This document shows, piece by piece, positions 1 to 10,704 of a stretch of DNA of 64,000 nt. This stretch comes from Leidyana gryllorum EB-2025a. Lineage: Eukaryota; Apicomplexa. The notes below the pieces were generated by a model. That model did no database searches, was not told the DNA's origin, and saw only the letters and a list, made by a program, of their open reading frames with translations. Position 1 is the first letter of the stretch, and the number at the start of each line of letters is the position of its first letter. The translations under genes and the position numbers were made by a program. Location of the stretch: contig JBLWGC010000213.1 of the NCBI GenBank assembly GCA_048772705.1, positions 401,952 to 465,951 of the forward strand, in the 5' to 3' direction.

Positions 1-150
1 GAAGGGAAAGCCCTTGACTAAATCGTCATAGGCCTTTGAGATAGTTGATAAGTCGACGACAAGTACCGGAGTCTCCTGGTCATCAGCGCAAGCTTTGATC
101 TGCTTGAACACCTCAGGAGGGTAATAATCGGCAATTTTGGCGACCGACAT
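1..150 (-). CDS. N-terminus of a group IV PLP decarboxylase (ornithine decarboxylase-like), cut by window edge
   Basis: Fifty codons are visible from an ATG at 150..148 running off the left edge. The peptide starts MSVAKIADYYPPEVFKQ and continues with ETPVLVVDLSTISKAYDDL. That matches the start of fold-III PLP decarboxylases (ornithine, arginine or diaminopimelate decarboxylase), where a 'TP-hydrophobic-VVDL' strand opens the barrel just before the PLP-binding Lys segment. The Lys itself lies outside the window. If it is ornithine decarboxylase it makes putrescine, the first step of polyamine synthesis, in the cytosol. A related decarboxylase or antizyme-inhibitor-like protein cannot be excluded from 50 residues. 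Confidence 0.6.
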   Translation of the reverse strand, partial: MSVAKIADYYPPEVFKQIKACADDQETPVLVVDLSTISKAYDDLVKGFPF

Positions 151-421
151 ATCCGAGAATCACCCTAACGAGAGGGAGTGGCCACACCGCTGTGTATGAG
201 ACTACTCACCCTGCCCTCCAACTTCGGACCTTTTCCGCCTACCTCGCCACGAAAACTTTTTACTAATCTCTATTCACAGATCCTTATTGAGGGCCTAACA
301 TCGCACGGCCAGGATTTTTCAATTGAGGAAACACCCATTAGGAGATTCTAGCAGGGTTTGCTCTACACCAGAACCTCCAACCTGGAGTCGCCTTCGGATT
401 GGTCACCTCCTTGCGGAAGTG
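151..421. other. gap between decarboxylase start and membrane-protein gene
   Basis: Both flanking genes are on the minus strand, so this is 5' flank of the decarboxylase and 3' flank of the membrane protein. A minus-strand GTGAG donor near 212 could mark a 5' UTR intron of the decarboxylase. No further coding signal was seen. Confidence 0.4.
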
Positions 422-516
422 TCAGATGTCGGAGCGTACTTCCATAGTAACGGCCTCTTCGCTGTCAAAATCAATCATTGAACTATCCTTGCCATGCCCG
501 AGGCCAATTTCGATGT

Positions 517-2158
517 CTAGGGGTCATTGGGGGGAGAATAAGGAAGTGGGGTAGGAGGAGGAGAAGCGTTGGGGGGGTAAGACTTGCCGCTGACGTCCAC
601 AGCCGTTCGCGCTCTACGTTGCTGGTCGGCCACAGTGGCGGGTAGGCACAGCCCAGCACATTCTCCGGTTACGCCTCGCTGCAAAAAACATTGTCAGCAT
701 AGGATCGCGCTACGAGGAAGATGGGGGGGGAGCGATGGGACCCCCGTCGTGAATATCTCCATGCTCATGCTCGATTGGAAGGTGATCCACCGCCCCCGAC
801 ATGCCTCGTCGTACAAAGCCAAACTCTGTCTTTCATGCCAGTGGTTCCATTTCTACTTACCGCTGATAGCCATATAATCGAGTTGGACGCAACAACAGGA
901 AGTACGCCGAGTGCTAGAACTACTTGCGGAGTCATCGGTCCCGGTGTGTCAACGATATGTACTACAGCCACTGAGCTGCTGGTGACCACGAAGAAGGCCA
1001 CCAACCCCACAATGTCCCACGCGACACTTAGATAGAAGCTGCAAATCCGTCAATTGATCGAGACTGATTGCAACCCGTCTCACCGAGGTACAAGAAACAT
1101 GATAATACAGTACAACAAGTTACCACCAGCGTAAAGTTGTAATACCCAGTGACCGTGGATAGACACGGCGGCCGCCATAGTGGCCAAAGTCAGACTCAAT
1201 CCACTCAAGGTGAAGATATAGCCCAGGGGCCGGATGTTGTAGCGCACATGCGCAAGCAAGAACCATATTATCCAGGTCTGTAGATTGCCAATAGCATTAG
1301 GCAGGCAGGCATCTATCGTGTGCTCACCGCGAACAAAACAGCAAGAGTTGCATAGATGTAGGGTGTGCCGGACCACGAGTGACCGTTGCTGATGCAGCCC
1401 ATGGGGGTGGTCCAGCAGCGATTCATTGCATCAAATACGTTAGAGAAGGACTGCACGGGTTTACGGCTGAGCAGGACATTGTCTTCCGCTACGCGACGGA
1501 AGTGCCATGTGAAAGTAGTCACAATTGTCATGCCTGTGCAGAATGCGGCATCCAAGCCTGCGCGTGCGTGTGACACGAGTCCGATTGCGCACGCTGAGCT
1601 CACACACGATATGAGATAGAGGATCACTCAAAGCGGATGCAGTGAACCATTTTTCAACATTCAGGAGCCATGGCACCCATACACAACAATACATTGCCAG
1701 TAATGGTACATGGGCTGCCAAATGGAGAGCATAGGCTCCGGGAATCGCAGATAAAAGGACGGTTAACGCGCAGACCTGGGCAGTACTTTCAGTAGACGGG
1801 TCTATCCAGCACTCACGTGTAATATAATTGCACTAACAGACGTTCGAGCGTGCGCAACAGCTCGAAGACGACGATTCTCAAGACTGGGACTTAGCATCCT
1901 GGCCGGATTGGTCCCATGATACTGCCAGTTGGGGGAGTCGGCACCTGGGCGGGGCACACTAGATAAAGAAGAAGATAAACGCTTCCGCGACTGACTGCGG
2001 ATATAAGATCCCGCAGTAGTCCGCGAGTCAGGTGCCTGACTTGTAGGTTCGCTGGCAGCCGTAACCATCCCGAACGTCACGACACATTGCATAGGCGGAG
2101 GTTCATGAGAGGCTATCACCGGCTCAGTTTGAGGTCTAGGAACTTCCTCGTCGCTCAT
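517..2158 (-). CDS. multi-pass membrane protein, family not recognised
   Basis: The start is ATG 2158 (MSDEEVPRPQTEPV). A hydrophilic N-terminus of about 110 residues, rich in Ser, Pro and Arg, is followed by about seven hydrophobic segments, for example a helix around LLAMYCCVWVPWLL and another around LLYCIIMFLVPRFYLSVAW. Resolved exons are 2158..1817, 1775 to about 1610, an exon ending at 1328, 1277..1084, 1038..861 and 678..517. Introns are 41, 50, 45 and 182 nt, with GTGAG or GTAAG donors. The join near 1585-1620 is not settled; a 34-nt intron would keep frame. The 3' end is also open: the model stops at TAG 519..517, but a pyrimidine-rich acceptor there could lead into an acidic tail ending at 422. 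His and Arg sit in loops between helices, but I see no motif that names an enzyme or channel. Confidence 0.55.
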
Positions 2159-2287
2159 GGCGAATCAATTGACACCAAAGATGCAATTAAGGATTTCGCA
2201 GAGAAGTGAGATTACAAAGATTCAATCAACATCTATGAGCCAACCCCTGCATGCACCACCCCCCAAGTCTGGTCACTACGAAGTCCA

Positions 2288-3259
2288 ATGTTCTGTGGTT
2301 TCTTAAAGCTGGTGGGTGCAGTTATAGCACCCCAAATCGTTCTCGGTCACGGCACACTCTACTGGCCGACTGCTCGGAATGTAGCCAAGAGTCACACTTG
2401 TCCAACGTGTCCTAACGGGCCCTCAGTTTGCGGATCGGGGGCTGGAGGGCAATGGCTGGCAGACGACACGGAGGCCACGAAGCTGAATGGCGACTACACT
2501 ACGGCCTTGACCCAGATCCAAGCTGGTGGTACTGTAGAAATTCAAGCTTACTTTTCGGCTGCTCACTTGGGTCTCTTCGTTATTGAATTATGTTCTAATC
2601 CAGGGAACGTTATCACTGACGACTGTTTCGTACGTCTACAGCGTGATCCGACGGATACCCGCTGGGGTCCTTATGTGGCTTCTACCCCCGACGTCTTCTA
2701 CCTGCCGGATGACACCTGTACAACGTCTACCACGGCCACGAGCCCCCTGCGAGCGAGGTTCCTCATTCCCGAAAGTGCTGCGACCAGTCATGGCATCTTG
2801 AGGTGGCACTGGCAATCGGGCAATTCGTGTGATGCCCATCCCAACCAATTCCGGAACTCTTTGGCCCCTGAGCTGAGTGCATGGACATCTAATCAGAATG
2901 GGCTGACTTGTCGTGCGGCCACTAGTGGGTTGCACATGTCATGCGGTACCAACTGCCCGACGAAAGCGTGCAATGGCGAGCAGTTCCGCTCGTGTGCCGA
3001 CGTCCATGTTGTAGCACCCGGTGGTTCCATTACGACCACGCAGCCACCGACTGAGACTGTGGCGCCAGGAGGATCAACGACGATGAACGCCGCACACACT
3101 ACGACCTGTCATCATGTGAGTACCACCACACCGTGTCCTCTGCATACCACGGAGGATCATCATGGTGGACATGGTGGTGGTGATAGTTCTGACACTGACC
3201 CAACCGGGGGTTGTCATTGTCAAGCACGTCACGGTGCCCATGTATTTCACCATGCTTAA
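2288..3259 (+). CDS. secreted AA15-like lytic polysaccharide monooxygenase with His-rich tail
   Basis: A single exon of 323 aa. Residues 1-20 form a signal peptide. Cleavage would expose His21 (HGTLYW) as the N-terminal ligand of the copper 'histidine brace'. The second brace His is His93 in AAHLGLF, a motif shared with AA15 enzymes (usually HLGYF). The closing segment QFRSCADVHV (about 232-241) matches the usual FRxCADI end of the domain. Many paired cysteines fit an extracellular fold. These enzymes cut chitin or cellulose oxidatively. After residue 242 comes a Thr/Ser/Pro linker with two VAPGGS repeats and a Gly/His-rich end holding HHGGHGGG and a final FHHA. The tail could bind metal, but that is inference. 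It is divergently placed from the membrane protein, with a 129-bp gap. The substrate cannot be read from sequence. Confidence 0.85.
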   Translation: MFCGFLKLVGAVIAPQIVLGHGTLYWPTARNVAKSHTCPTCPNGPSVCGSGAGGQWLADDTEATKLNGDYTTALTQIQAGGTVEIQAYFSAAHLGLFVIELCSNPGNVITDDCFVRLQRDPTDTRWGPYVASTPDVFYLPDDTCTTSTTATSPLRARFLIPESAATSHGILRWHWQSGNSCDAHPNQFRNSLAPELSAWTSNQNGLTCRAATSGLHMSCGTNCPTKACNGEQFRSCADVHVVAPGGSITTTQPPTETVAPGGSTTMNAAHTTTCHHVSTTTPCPLHTTEDHHGGHGGGDSSDTDPTGGCHCQARHGAHVFHHA

Positions 3260-3353
3260 AAACAGAAACTACTAAGGACCACAGACAAACAGCTCAATCC
3301 TTCAGAAAAACCTCAGTCTTGGGTATAGCTGTGGACGTGACATCGACCTGCCC

Positions 3354-3611
3354 TCATCGCGCAGTGTATTGCAAAACTGGTATGGGATCAAGATATGGGC
3401 AGAAGCTGTTAATTGGGCGGCACGCTCACCTCGCTTGGTTCTCATCTTGTTCAATATACGAGCTCCACACGACCGGCATCTCACTGTGGCTGTAGTTTGT
3501 AGAGTGACTCGGTCACCACAGTCTGGAGGTGAATGATGGGTGGTATGGCTCATTCTACTCACCTGCGCATCGGTAGGCCACAACTTCTTGGTTTCGTTCA
3601 GTATCCCCCAT
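3354..3611 (-). CDS. RPB12: RNA polymerase I/II/III subunit RPB12 (RPABC4)
   Basis: Three exons, 3611..3563, 3522..3430 and 3376..3354, give 54 aa. The introns are 40 and 53 nt with GTGAG donors. The protein starts MGDTERNQEVVAYRCADC. It carries the family's zinc ribbon: CADC, then CRSCGARILNKMRTKR, then the strongly conserved basic end ...VLQYTAR. RPB12 is a shared small subunit of all three nuclear RNA polymerases, where its zinc ribbon anchors RPB3/AC40. Length and motif order are normal for the family (about 55-70 aa). The start lies 22 bp from the stop of the upstream gene on the same strand. Confidence 0.9.
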
Positions 3612-3633
3612 GGCTGAAACTTTTTTTTAGCGC

Positions 3634-5238
3634 TCACCGTACTGCGGGGACTGGTTCGGATGCTCTTCGTCGGCGCCATGGGCCTTTGGGAGTGAGACTG
3701 TGGATTTTGGGATCCTCAGAGGGGATGTCAAAATCTGTCCAGTCATCCTCAATGATCTCACACATTGCATTCGGATGAGTTCGGCGTCGTAATCGGCCGA
3801 ATATCTTCCACAAGATGCCTCCTCTCCGGTTTAAGTCGGAATGTGGATCTTCTTTGGGTATCATGAACACGGCATACTCTTCGCTGCCTCGGTCCGAGTT
3901 GGCCCATTCATCCTGTAAAAATGCGGCATAACTGCTCGAGGGTGAAATGGCGTTGATTTCCGACTTGAATTTGACCAAGCGGCCTTCTCGTTGGAACTCG
4001 GACGAAGTGGAGGCCCGTCTGTAATCGCCAACGAGGTGTGCCCAGTCGTGCCCAATCTGATGGGCTCCAGGGACTACGTAGGCTTCCCCAGCCCCCAGGA
4101 TGGTCTGTGCGTGGGCTGCCTCTTTCTCCTGTCTTCGTTGATCTTCGGCCTGCGCCTTGATCAGCTCCTCCCAATCTGTCGGTCTATGTACCGCGCCCAT
4201 TGATCTGCTGTCCATCGCAGTTTGAGGCGGCACCTTTCCTGTTGCTTTCCGTTTCCCGCGCAGAGGTTTTGCGGCTTTGGTGGCTGCTGTCCTCGGCGAG
4301 GGCGGTGCGGGTGCCGCGCTCTTGTTGGAGGACGTAGAGCCTCTGGGACTGGTCATACTATCTTTGGACCCACTCTTGGAACCGCTTTTGCGTGGGCTGC
4401 TGGCCGCTTTGGCGCCTTCGACTGCTGCTGAAGGGGCGGGCACATCGGGCGCTTCGGGCATGGCATAGGCAGCTGCCCACATGTCCAAGCTGGGGTCGAC
4501 GGTTCCTTTGCCACCACCCCTGGGGGAGGCGGGTGCCGGGATGCTATCATGTAATTTGACACCCCCCTCTCCCCCTCCCATGAGATCCGGGTGGAGATAG
4601 GAGGATCCCTCGCTAGCTGACGGATTGTCTAAGGCTGCTTGCATCTCTGGGGTCAGAGTTGCCCTGAACCGCTGTAATCGGGGACTAAAATGTCGTAATG
4701 CTTTAAAGTTCTCGTTATCCAAATCGCCAGCCTCCTCGTCGTCCATTTGACGCTCTTCCGGCCCGCGATCCTTGTGTAACAGCTTCCAATTCAAAATGGG
4801 GATGTGATGAGCCAAAGGTGTGACCAGACTCTTGCTGGTCTGTTTGGGTGGGGCCGCCGGTTGCACGTCCCATATCTTCTCCCCGGGACCTAAGGGGAGG
4901 TTGACTGAGGTACGTCGCTGGGGGACTGCCTCTGGCATTTTTTTCTCGTCGGTAGCGAGCACCACTGCTGGACTGCTGTGCCGTCGGGGGCTGAATTGCA
5001 GCCGATCCGGGTCAGGCGGCGTGTCACCGAGGGGCTGAGCGGTGGTTTCCGCTGCTGGGGGAGGGTTAGTAGCGGGTCCGGGTAGAGGCGGGGGGCGACG
5101 TTCATTTGTTTGGGAGGCCGCTCTCGGCGGGAGATCAATAGCTTTGACCAGCGGGTCTGCCTTGGGGGAGGAGGACACCGCCTGCGACGATTTAGACTTG
5201 GCCAAGTTTGTTAGAGATTCCTCATTGACCCCTTCCAT
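3634..5238 (-). CDS. Ser/Pro/Ala-rich, mostly disordered protein, not recognised
   Basis: An open frame of 534 codons from ATG 5238 (MEGVNEESLTNLAKSKSSQ). The frame extends further upstream without a better start, and a plus-strand gene begins at 5279, so this ATG is chosen. Most of the protein is low complexity: repeated SPR motifs (ASPRGG, SSPRKSG, TSPRGS, PSPRTA) look like sites for proline-directed or basophilic kinases. A short charged helix lies around WEELIKAQAEDQRRQEKEAA. The C-terminal 110 residues are more ordered, with WKIFGRLRRR and an acidic-aromatic patch EIIEDDWTDFDIPSEDP. No catalytic motif, membrane segment or signal peptide is visible. Confidence 0.65.
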   Translation of the reverse strand: MEGVNEESLTNLAKSKSSQAVSSSPKADPLVKAIDLPPRAASQTNERRPPPLPGPATNPPPAAETTAQPLGDTPPDPDRLQFSPRRHSSPAVVLATDEKKMPEAVPQRRTSVNLPLGPGEKIWDVQPAAPPKQTSKSLVTPLAHHIPILNWKLLHKDRGPEERQMDDEEAGDLDNENFKALRHFSPRLQRFRATLTPEMQAALDNPSASEGSSYLHPDLMGGGEGGVKLHDSIPAPASPRGGGKGTVDPSLDMWAAAYAMPEAPDVPAPSAAVEGAKAASSPRKSGSKSGSKDSMTSPRGSTSSNKSAAPAPPSPRTAATKAAKPLRGKRKATGKVPPQTAMDSRSMGAVHRPTDWEELIKAQAEDQRRQEKEAAHAQTILGAGEAYVVPGAHQIGHDWAHLVGDYRRASTSSEFQREGRLVKFKSEINAISPSSSYAAFLQDEWANSDRGSEEYAVFMIPKEDPHSDLNRRGGILWKIFGRLRRRTHPNAMCEIIEDDWTDFDIPSEDPKIHSLTPKGPWRRRRASEPVPAVR

Positions 5239-5278
5239 TTGGCATAATCTCAGAAAAAGAGTGTTGCACAATTGATTA

Positions 5279-5532
5279 ATGTCAGCACATGCACCCGTGG
5301 ACCAACGCCTTTCAATGGCACACATCATTAGAACCACTCTACGGTCGCAAGTAAGACGACACCAACTGCCTCGAACCCCATTTGTACAGGTTTGGCTTTT
5401 GATACCCTTCGGTGTAGTCGTGACCTTCACATTAGGCCTCTTAACAGCAATGTGGAGAGCAGGAAAATGTGAGTCCCGAATTCTACTTTCGAAATCCTCT
5501 CCCACTCAGACGACTTTCCCCAATGGCCATAG
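5279..5532 (+). CDS. 57-aa single-pass membrane protein
   Basis: Three exons, 5279..5350, 5390..5468 and 5510..5532, joined by 39- and 41-nt GT-AG introns that keep frame. The protein starts MSAHAPVDQRLSMAHIIR, has one hydrophobic helix (VWLLIPFGVVVTFTLGLL) with a Trp at its edge, and ends RAGKYDFPQWP. Size and layout resemble small accessory subunits of mitochondrial respiratory complexes, but I cannot assign one. The gene fits exactly between a divergent start at 5238 (40-bp gap) and the convergent ALG13 stop at 5561 (28-bp gap), which supports it being real. Confidence 0.6.
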
Positions 5533-5560
5533 AGGCCACAGGCGCGCTGCAACAAGTAAT

Positions 5561-6288
5561 TCACGAGTAGAAAAGCTCCTCCGCGGAGGCACATTCGAAG
5601 GTCGGGGGGTGACGACGGATGAATAAGTCTCTGCCCACAGTGGCCTCGGCGATTGCTTCAAAGTTATCTACGGTTTCGTCCCAGCTGGCTTTTAGTGTGT
5701 CTCCGTTGTCTCTGTAATCTGAACTCATAGTCAGAAGTCGGTCCACTGCCTCCGCCAAGTCTCCCCCCTCCGTACTCAAACGCGCTCCGTCAAGGAATAC
5801 CGCTACCCCGATTGTGCTCATAGCCTCCCCCAACTCCTGCTGATGGTCGTCCATCAAATGAGGATTCGATACCACCAAAAGTGGTTTCTGTGTCGACGAG
5901 TGTGTGTGAGTGTGAGTGTGTAGATCACTCACATTTTGTTGGATGGCTTCGATAACTGTCCCAGCCCCACAATGAGATATGATGATATCAGCCTCTCGCA
6001 TTAAATCTGTCATTGCGTAGGAATACTCCAGAGTCGCTCGGGAATAGCTCGACGCTTCCAACTGGGCAAAGCCATCCTCAGGACCCAAGGGTAAACTGTC
6101 GGCGATCTTTACACGGCCTCTGTCTGTATGTCGAGTCGAATCCCCGAGACATCTTCTCACCTCCCTTTCTGATAAATGACGTGGCTTACGCCCCTCTCAT
6201 CCAGGACCCTCTGTACGTCCGGATCACTGCTGATTCGTTCGATAAGCTCATCAAATTGAGTTGTTCCAACGGTCACAAGCAACCGCAT
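5561..6288 (-). CDS. ALG13: ALG13, catalytic subunit of UDP-GlcNAc transferase for N-glycan assembly
   Basis: Exons 6288..6161, 6119..5933 and 5887..5561 give 213 aa. The N-terminus MRLLVTVGTTQFDELI is the family's first strand and glycine loop. The sugar-nucleotide motif SHCGAGTVIEAI sits near residue 90. Both are typical of ALG13/MurG-like GT-B half-enzymes. ALG13 joins ALG14 on the ER membrane and adds the second GlcNAc to dolichol-PP-GlcNAc. The first intron (41 nt) carries a normal donor. The second (5932..5888, 45 nt, CA-rich) has no stop and is a multiple of three, so retention would add 15 residues. The next gene upstream on this strand stops 41 bp away. Confidence 0.9.
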
Positions 6289-6329
6289 GTGACCAAAAAA
6301 TATTAGAAAAAGTGTCTCAGCTTAGGGTC

Positions 6330-7594
<1,265 letters not shown>

Positions 7595-7699
7595 TGGTAT
7601 TGATGTAGGCAGAGAAGGGAAGGAATGCAAGACAAAAGTTTTTAGAATCCAAGCGGTGCGGCTGCTATTGGGAGAGCTGGGAACGATCCCTTTTTTGGG

Positions 7700-10199
7700 A
7701 TGTCACCAAGCGGCGCACTTCAATTTAAGGGAGACCCTTTGATACAAGAGATCGTAAACTCGTTTGGAACGGCTGGTTTCGAGAACACTGTCAAAGAGGC
7801 CTCTTGGCAAGTCAGCAACGATGTCTCCGATGCCGAGTCAAAGTTGTTGGCCCACATCGTCGAGCGTCGTGATGCCGTGATCGAGATGCAACGACATCTC
7901 GAAACTTGCTCCTCGACTCTGGACGGGTTGGGCGAGACGCTAATGACGTTCGGCGAGACTATGAGCGGCTTCATGGCCGACGTCGGTACCCTCCAACGTC
8001 AGTCTGAGACCGCGAACGGAATGGTCCAACGCCAGCGGGACCTCCAAATGATGCTCACCGCCTATATCGACCGAATCCTTGTGACTCCGACGCTGGCCAA
8101 CACCATCAAAGAGGCACCCGTTGACAATCCTGCGTACGCCAAGGCTGTGGAAGAGATGGAACGCAAGTTGTGCCATGCTGAAGAGCCAGGATTCAATGAG
8201 TACCCCAGCGGGAGAGACAGCCGCAAAGCTCTCTATGACTTGCGGTGCATCGCAATCGAGAGGTGTCGAGATGCGGTTATCAACAAAATCACTCAGACAC
8301 TCACTGGTGGTCCCAATATCAACCTGTACATAATGCAACAAGTCATCAAGAATCAGACGAAGCCGTTGTATACATTTTTGTACAATCACAGCCCGATGGC
8401 AGCGCGCCAAATTCATCAACAATATGTCAACCACGTCCAGCTGATACATTGGCGCCAGTGCCAGACGTACATTTCCCAAATGGAACGGATACCTTTGAGG
8501 ATGATCACTCGAGATTCTCTGGCTCGCCAACTCACAGAGCTCGGCTGTGTGCCTACTGCACTTCAGAGCCTTTCCAACAATGGATCAGCCACGTTGTCAG
8601 GAGTCCGTTCCGCCCCTGCCAGCAATCCAGCGGGCCCAAATCCACCATCACCGGAGCTCTTTGAGGAAATGGAACAGCTATTCAAGCGCCGACTCACCAT
8701 CATCGACGACTGGGATCAGAGTATCATCTCCCCAGCTGCCTCAACAGCCCCTGCCGAGCCGAGGTTCCCGGAGGAAGTGTTCCGATCGGTCTACAAGAAT
8801 CTGGCCGATCGCACCCTAACAGAGTGGAACTTTGTCTGCGACTACTTCTTCAGTGACGACCATAACGACTTGACGTCTGTCGAAGGTCAAAACCGCTTTG
8901 ACCAAACTGTTCCGCTCTATGGCGATAATTCACCAATGATGTTATTCGAAAACACGTGTTTGAAGTGAGTGTTGCCACTCAACTATTCACTCTCCCACAC
9001 CTTTCTGTCCAGAACACAGTTACTTTGCAAAGAGTGGCTGGAAAAGGAGTGCTTCGCCGTCCACGATGTCATAGCTTTGGCTTTGATGTGGCGGTTGATG
9101 GATGCCTACGAGTGAGAGCAGCCTTTCTTCCCTCCTTCCATTCACTTGCCTTCCTCAGACTGAATACTCCGGAAAGAGCCCGCACAGCTTTGGGAGGCCC
9201 CATCCACTCCCTTCAAGTGGCTACATGTACTCAACTCAGCCGGGTGCTCAAGGTGCTCACCGAAGCATATATTGCTACCCGTAACAGCCTGCGTAACGGA
9301 ACATATGCGACCGATCTGTATGGAGACTCATTGGATATGACCTCAATTGGCCTGAGGCCTTTCTTCATGTTCATGGGACTGGTCTATGTTCGCATTGCTG
9401 TTATCCTGTCACACGGGGGACCTGCGGTATCCCAATCGTCCATGATTATCCCACACCTTATCCGCATCAGTGCCTTGGTGCTGGACTCATGCTCGGTAAG
9501 CTCGCTCAATCAGCCCTCCATCTCAACCCATCCGTATAGCTGTGTCTGTCAACTACCGGCTCCCCGAAGAGACAGATGGACGCGAAACTCCAAACACTGC
9601 AGTGTCTGGAGACCTTTGCTCAGCAATTACAGGGTGTCAAACCCTACGCGGAAGCTCTGGACGACGATGTACAGGACTTCTTGGGACGGGTTACTGAGAA
9701 GATTGGAGCTTTGACTGAACAGATCGCCGGCGATCATCTCGATTATCTATGTACCAGCCTACGGGACGCTGTGCGGATGGTGGAGATGTGTACGGTAGAA
9801 GGACAGGCAGTCGTTCCAGAAGTCCTGAGGACAATCAGCAATCAAGTGAGTAGATGGTCTTTGGTGCTCCTTCAGCCACTTTTTTTCCAGTTGAGTCACC
9901 AGGAGAGGGACTGGAAGTACGATTTGACCAGGATTGAGCAGTGCGTGCGGGACGCGCCATCGGGTGTCTCCGTTGCTACGGCGCAATCCATACTGCAAAA
10001 TACCTATGCTGCCTACTTGCTGCAGCATACTCGGCTGTTGCGGGGCTGCGAGTCACTGACAGCTGAAAGAGGGGCCCATCCTGGCAATGAGCTTTTGATG
10101 GAAGGCTTAGAGCGCCAATTGCAAGCTTGTCCACCAGCGCACGTACTTATGGCTCATATCAAGCAAGGAGGTCGAAAAAATTTGTTTCTAGACGGGTGA
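7700..10199 (+). CDS. VPS52: VPS52, GARP/EARP tethering complex subunit
   Basis: Five exons, 7700..8964, 9013..9111, 9159..9495, 9540..9845 and 9891..10199, give 771 aa. The N-terminal third is helical with heptad-like spacing (HIVERRDAVIEMQRHLE). It is followed by the family segment in which residues near INKITQTL and IMQQVIKNQTKPLYTFL align with the Vps52/Sac2 domain, then CKEWLEKECFAVHDVIAL. VPS52 with VPS51, 53 and 54 tethers endosome-derived vesicles to the trans-Golgi network. All four introns are 44-48 nt. The last (9846..9890, 45 nt) is a multiple of three and has no stop. This is the first of six plus-strand genes in a tight row. Confidence 0.85.
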
Positions 10200-10232
10200 A
10201 GCAGCAAGTTCAGTACTTCTTGGGCTGTCAAG

Positions 10233-10644
10233 ATGGCGACGATGTCGAATAGAAAGCTTCAGAAGATCATGACGATCCCCATCGTAAGGATTGCGCGGTG
10301 TGTGGCGATTTACAGGTTGTAATCTTGCGTTCAGAACCAGGTCTTCCGTTTTTTCACTGCTCAAGAACCTGTAGAACTGTGGTTGGTTGACCGGTTACAA
10401 AGCCGAATTATTGGCACTATAAAGGTGAGTGGTGGCCGAGTGGCCAAACGGTGAGTGGACGCAACGTTAGGGGTTTGATGAATACATGAACATTGTATTG
10501 GACAACGCTGAGGAGGTGTGGTTGAAGAAGCCGAACGAACGAACTCCAACCGATATGTACGCCAAGCGCGAACCGTTAGGCTGCATTCTCCTAAAGGGAG
10601 ACAATATAACCTTAATGGCACCCGCCAGAGTAGAGCAGCCTTAG
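10233..10644 (+). CDS. SNRPE: small nuclear ribonucleoprotein SmE
   Basis: Three exons, 10233..10283, 10335..10424 and 10471..10644 (introns 51 and 46 nt), give 104 aa. The start [17 protein letters not shown] matches the SmE opening RKLQKIMxQPI. The Sm1 motif is [19 protein letters not shown], and Sm2 is [14 protein letters not shown]. SmE is one of the seven Sm proteins that ring the snRNAs of the spliceosome. An insert between Sm1 and Sm2 ([18 protein letters not shown]) is a little longer than in yeast or human. It lies 33 bp after VPS52 and 60 bp before the alveolin gene. Confidence 0.93.
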
Positions 10645-10704
10645 CTTTTGTGCACCAACACCTTCTTTGGTTATGTCAATGAAAATCTGATCCGAAATTA
10701 ATCA

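Noticed and set aside
584-1619. Several plus-strand frames near the left end
   Set aside because: They lie opposite the spliced membrane-protein gene, have no recognisable domains, and are broken by that gene's introns.
3302-3679. 125-aa minus-strand open frame beside the LPMO gene
   Set aside because: It is a read-through of RPB12 exons and introns in mixed frames; correct splicing yields the 54-aa RPB12.
10425-10470. A tRNA-like stretch (gtggccgagtggccaaacgg) in SmE intron 2
   Set aside because: It resembles a D-arm of a class II tRNA, but the intron is only 46 nt, there is no T-arm or anticodon arm, and it is a normal GT-AG intron between conserved exons.
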